Translations under genes and position numbers: made by a program
From: an uncultured Eisenbergiella sp.
GTDB taxonomy: Bacteria; Bacillota; Clostridia; Lachnospirales; Lachnospiraceae
Direction: 5' to 3'
NCBI GenBank assembly: GCA_947626725.1
Contig: CANQTI010000130.1
Location: 1-5,441, forward strand
Length of the DNA stretch: 5,441 nt
Part shown: positions 5,380-5,441 of the stretch, one piece after another
How positions within the stretch are numbered: position 1 is the stretch's first letter
Layout of the letters: every line of letters starts with the position of its first letter
The notes under the pieces: generated by a model
Told to the model about the DNA's origin: nothing
The model's database searches: none
Seen by the model: the letters and a program-made list of their open reading frames with translations, nothing else

Positions 5380-5407
5380 CTAAATTCCACATTCATGCTG
5401 AATTTAG
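5380..5407. repeat. Second dyad in the upstream region: CTAAATTC / GAATTTAG
   Basis: CTAAATTC (5380-5387) and GAATTTAG (5400-5407) are perfect 8-base inverted arms around a 12-base centre. The heptamer TGAATTT also occurs twice in direct orientation at 5373-5379 and 5399-5405, 26 bases apart. The region is AT-rich compared with the rest of the window. It lies upstream of the promoter, so it would act as DNA (regulator site or UP-like region), or as the tail of a transcription unit outside the window. Nothing else is recognised between 5408 and 5441. Confidence 0.4.
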
Positions 5408-5441
5408 TCTTACACTCCTTCCCCATATCCTGTATGATGTT

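Noticed and set aside
5130..5426. 98-codon minus-strand frame across the promoter and the start of the membrane-protein gene
   Set aside because: It runs through the promoter and overlaps the better-supported gene in another frame; composition is Arg-rich and no domain is visible.

Overview
The window looks like a chromosomal piece from a fairly GC-rich member of the Clostridia, probably Lachnospiraceae. The basis is the RuvA/RuvB sequences, the pairing of a NusG-domain-II membrane protein with a Gx (Hpre_diP_synt_I) family membrane protein, strong AGGAGG-type ribosome binding sites, and the presence of a DUF4037 protein. Genus is an inference and cannot be fixed from this sequence. Every supported gene lies on the minus strand, so transcription runs from the right-hand end (5441) to the left-hand end (1). 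No plus-strand gene, tRNA, rRNA or CRISPR array is supported.

Right-hand cluster (5441 to 2437). A 196-base leader carries dyad-symmetric sites and a near-consensus sigma-A-type promoter (ATGACA, 17-base spacer, TATAGT). It drives three tightly coupled genes: an unrecognised single-pass membrane protein with a coiled coil and a long disordered linker, a TPR-repeat protein, and a DUF4037 protein with a nucleotidyltransferase-like GHGS...D...DHD motif. Both junctions are 4-base ATGA overlaps, so the three products are probably made together. Their joint function is unknown.

Middle (2436 to 2138). The gap between the two clusters is occupied mostly by a long inverted repeat. Its outer arms are 48 bases and perfectly complementary, its inner arms are imperfect, and its loop is about 70 bases with further small hairpins. 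The right arm stops 6 bases after the DUF4037 stop codon. Between this element and the next gene lies a near-palindrome, AAACATATGTTT, that resembles a Gram-positive LexA (SOS) box.

Left-hand cluster (2137 to 1). The order is NusG-domain-II protein, Gx family membrane protein, ruvA, and the 5' part of ruvB, which runs off the window edge. The first two genes overlap by ATGA, the Gx gene overlaps ruvA by 16 bases, and ruvA and ruvB are 16 bases apart. This is one operon that joins a putative membrane redox/quinone-related pair to the Holliday-junction branch-migration motor. The LexA-like site at its head would make sense for the ruvAB half.

The most unusual items are the 226-base hairpin element, the uncharacterised membrane/TPR/DUF4037 operon with its operator-like leader, and the LexA-like site in front of a mixed membrane/DNA-repair operon.
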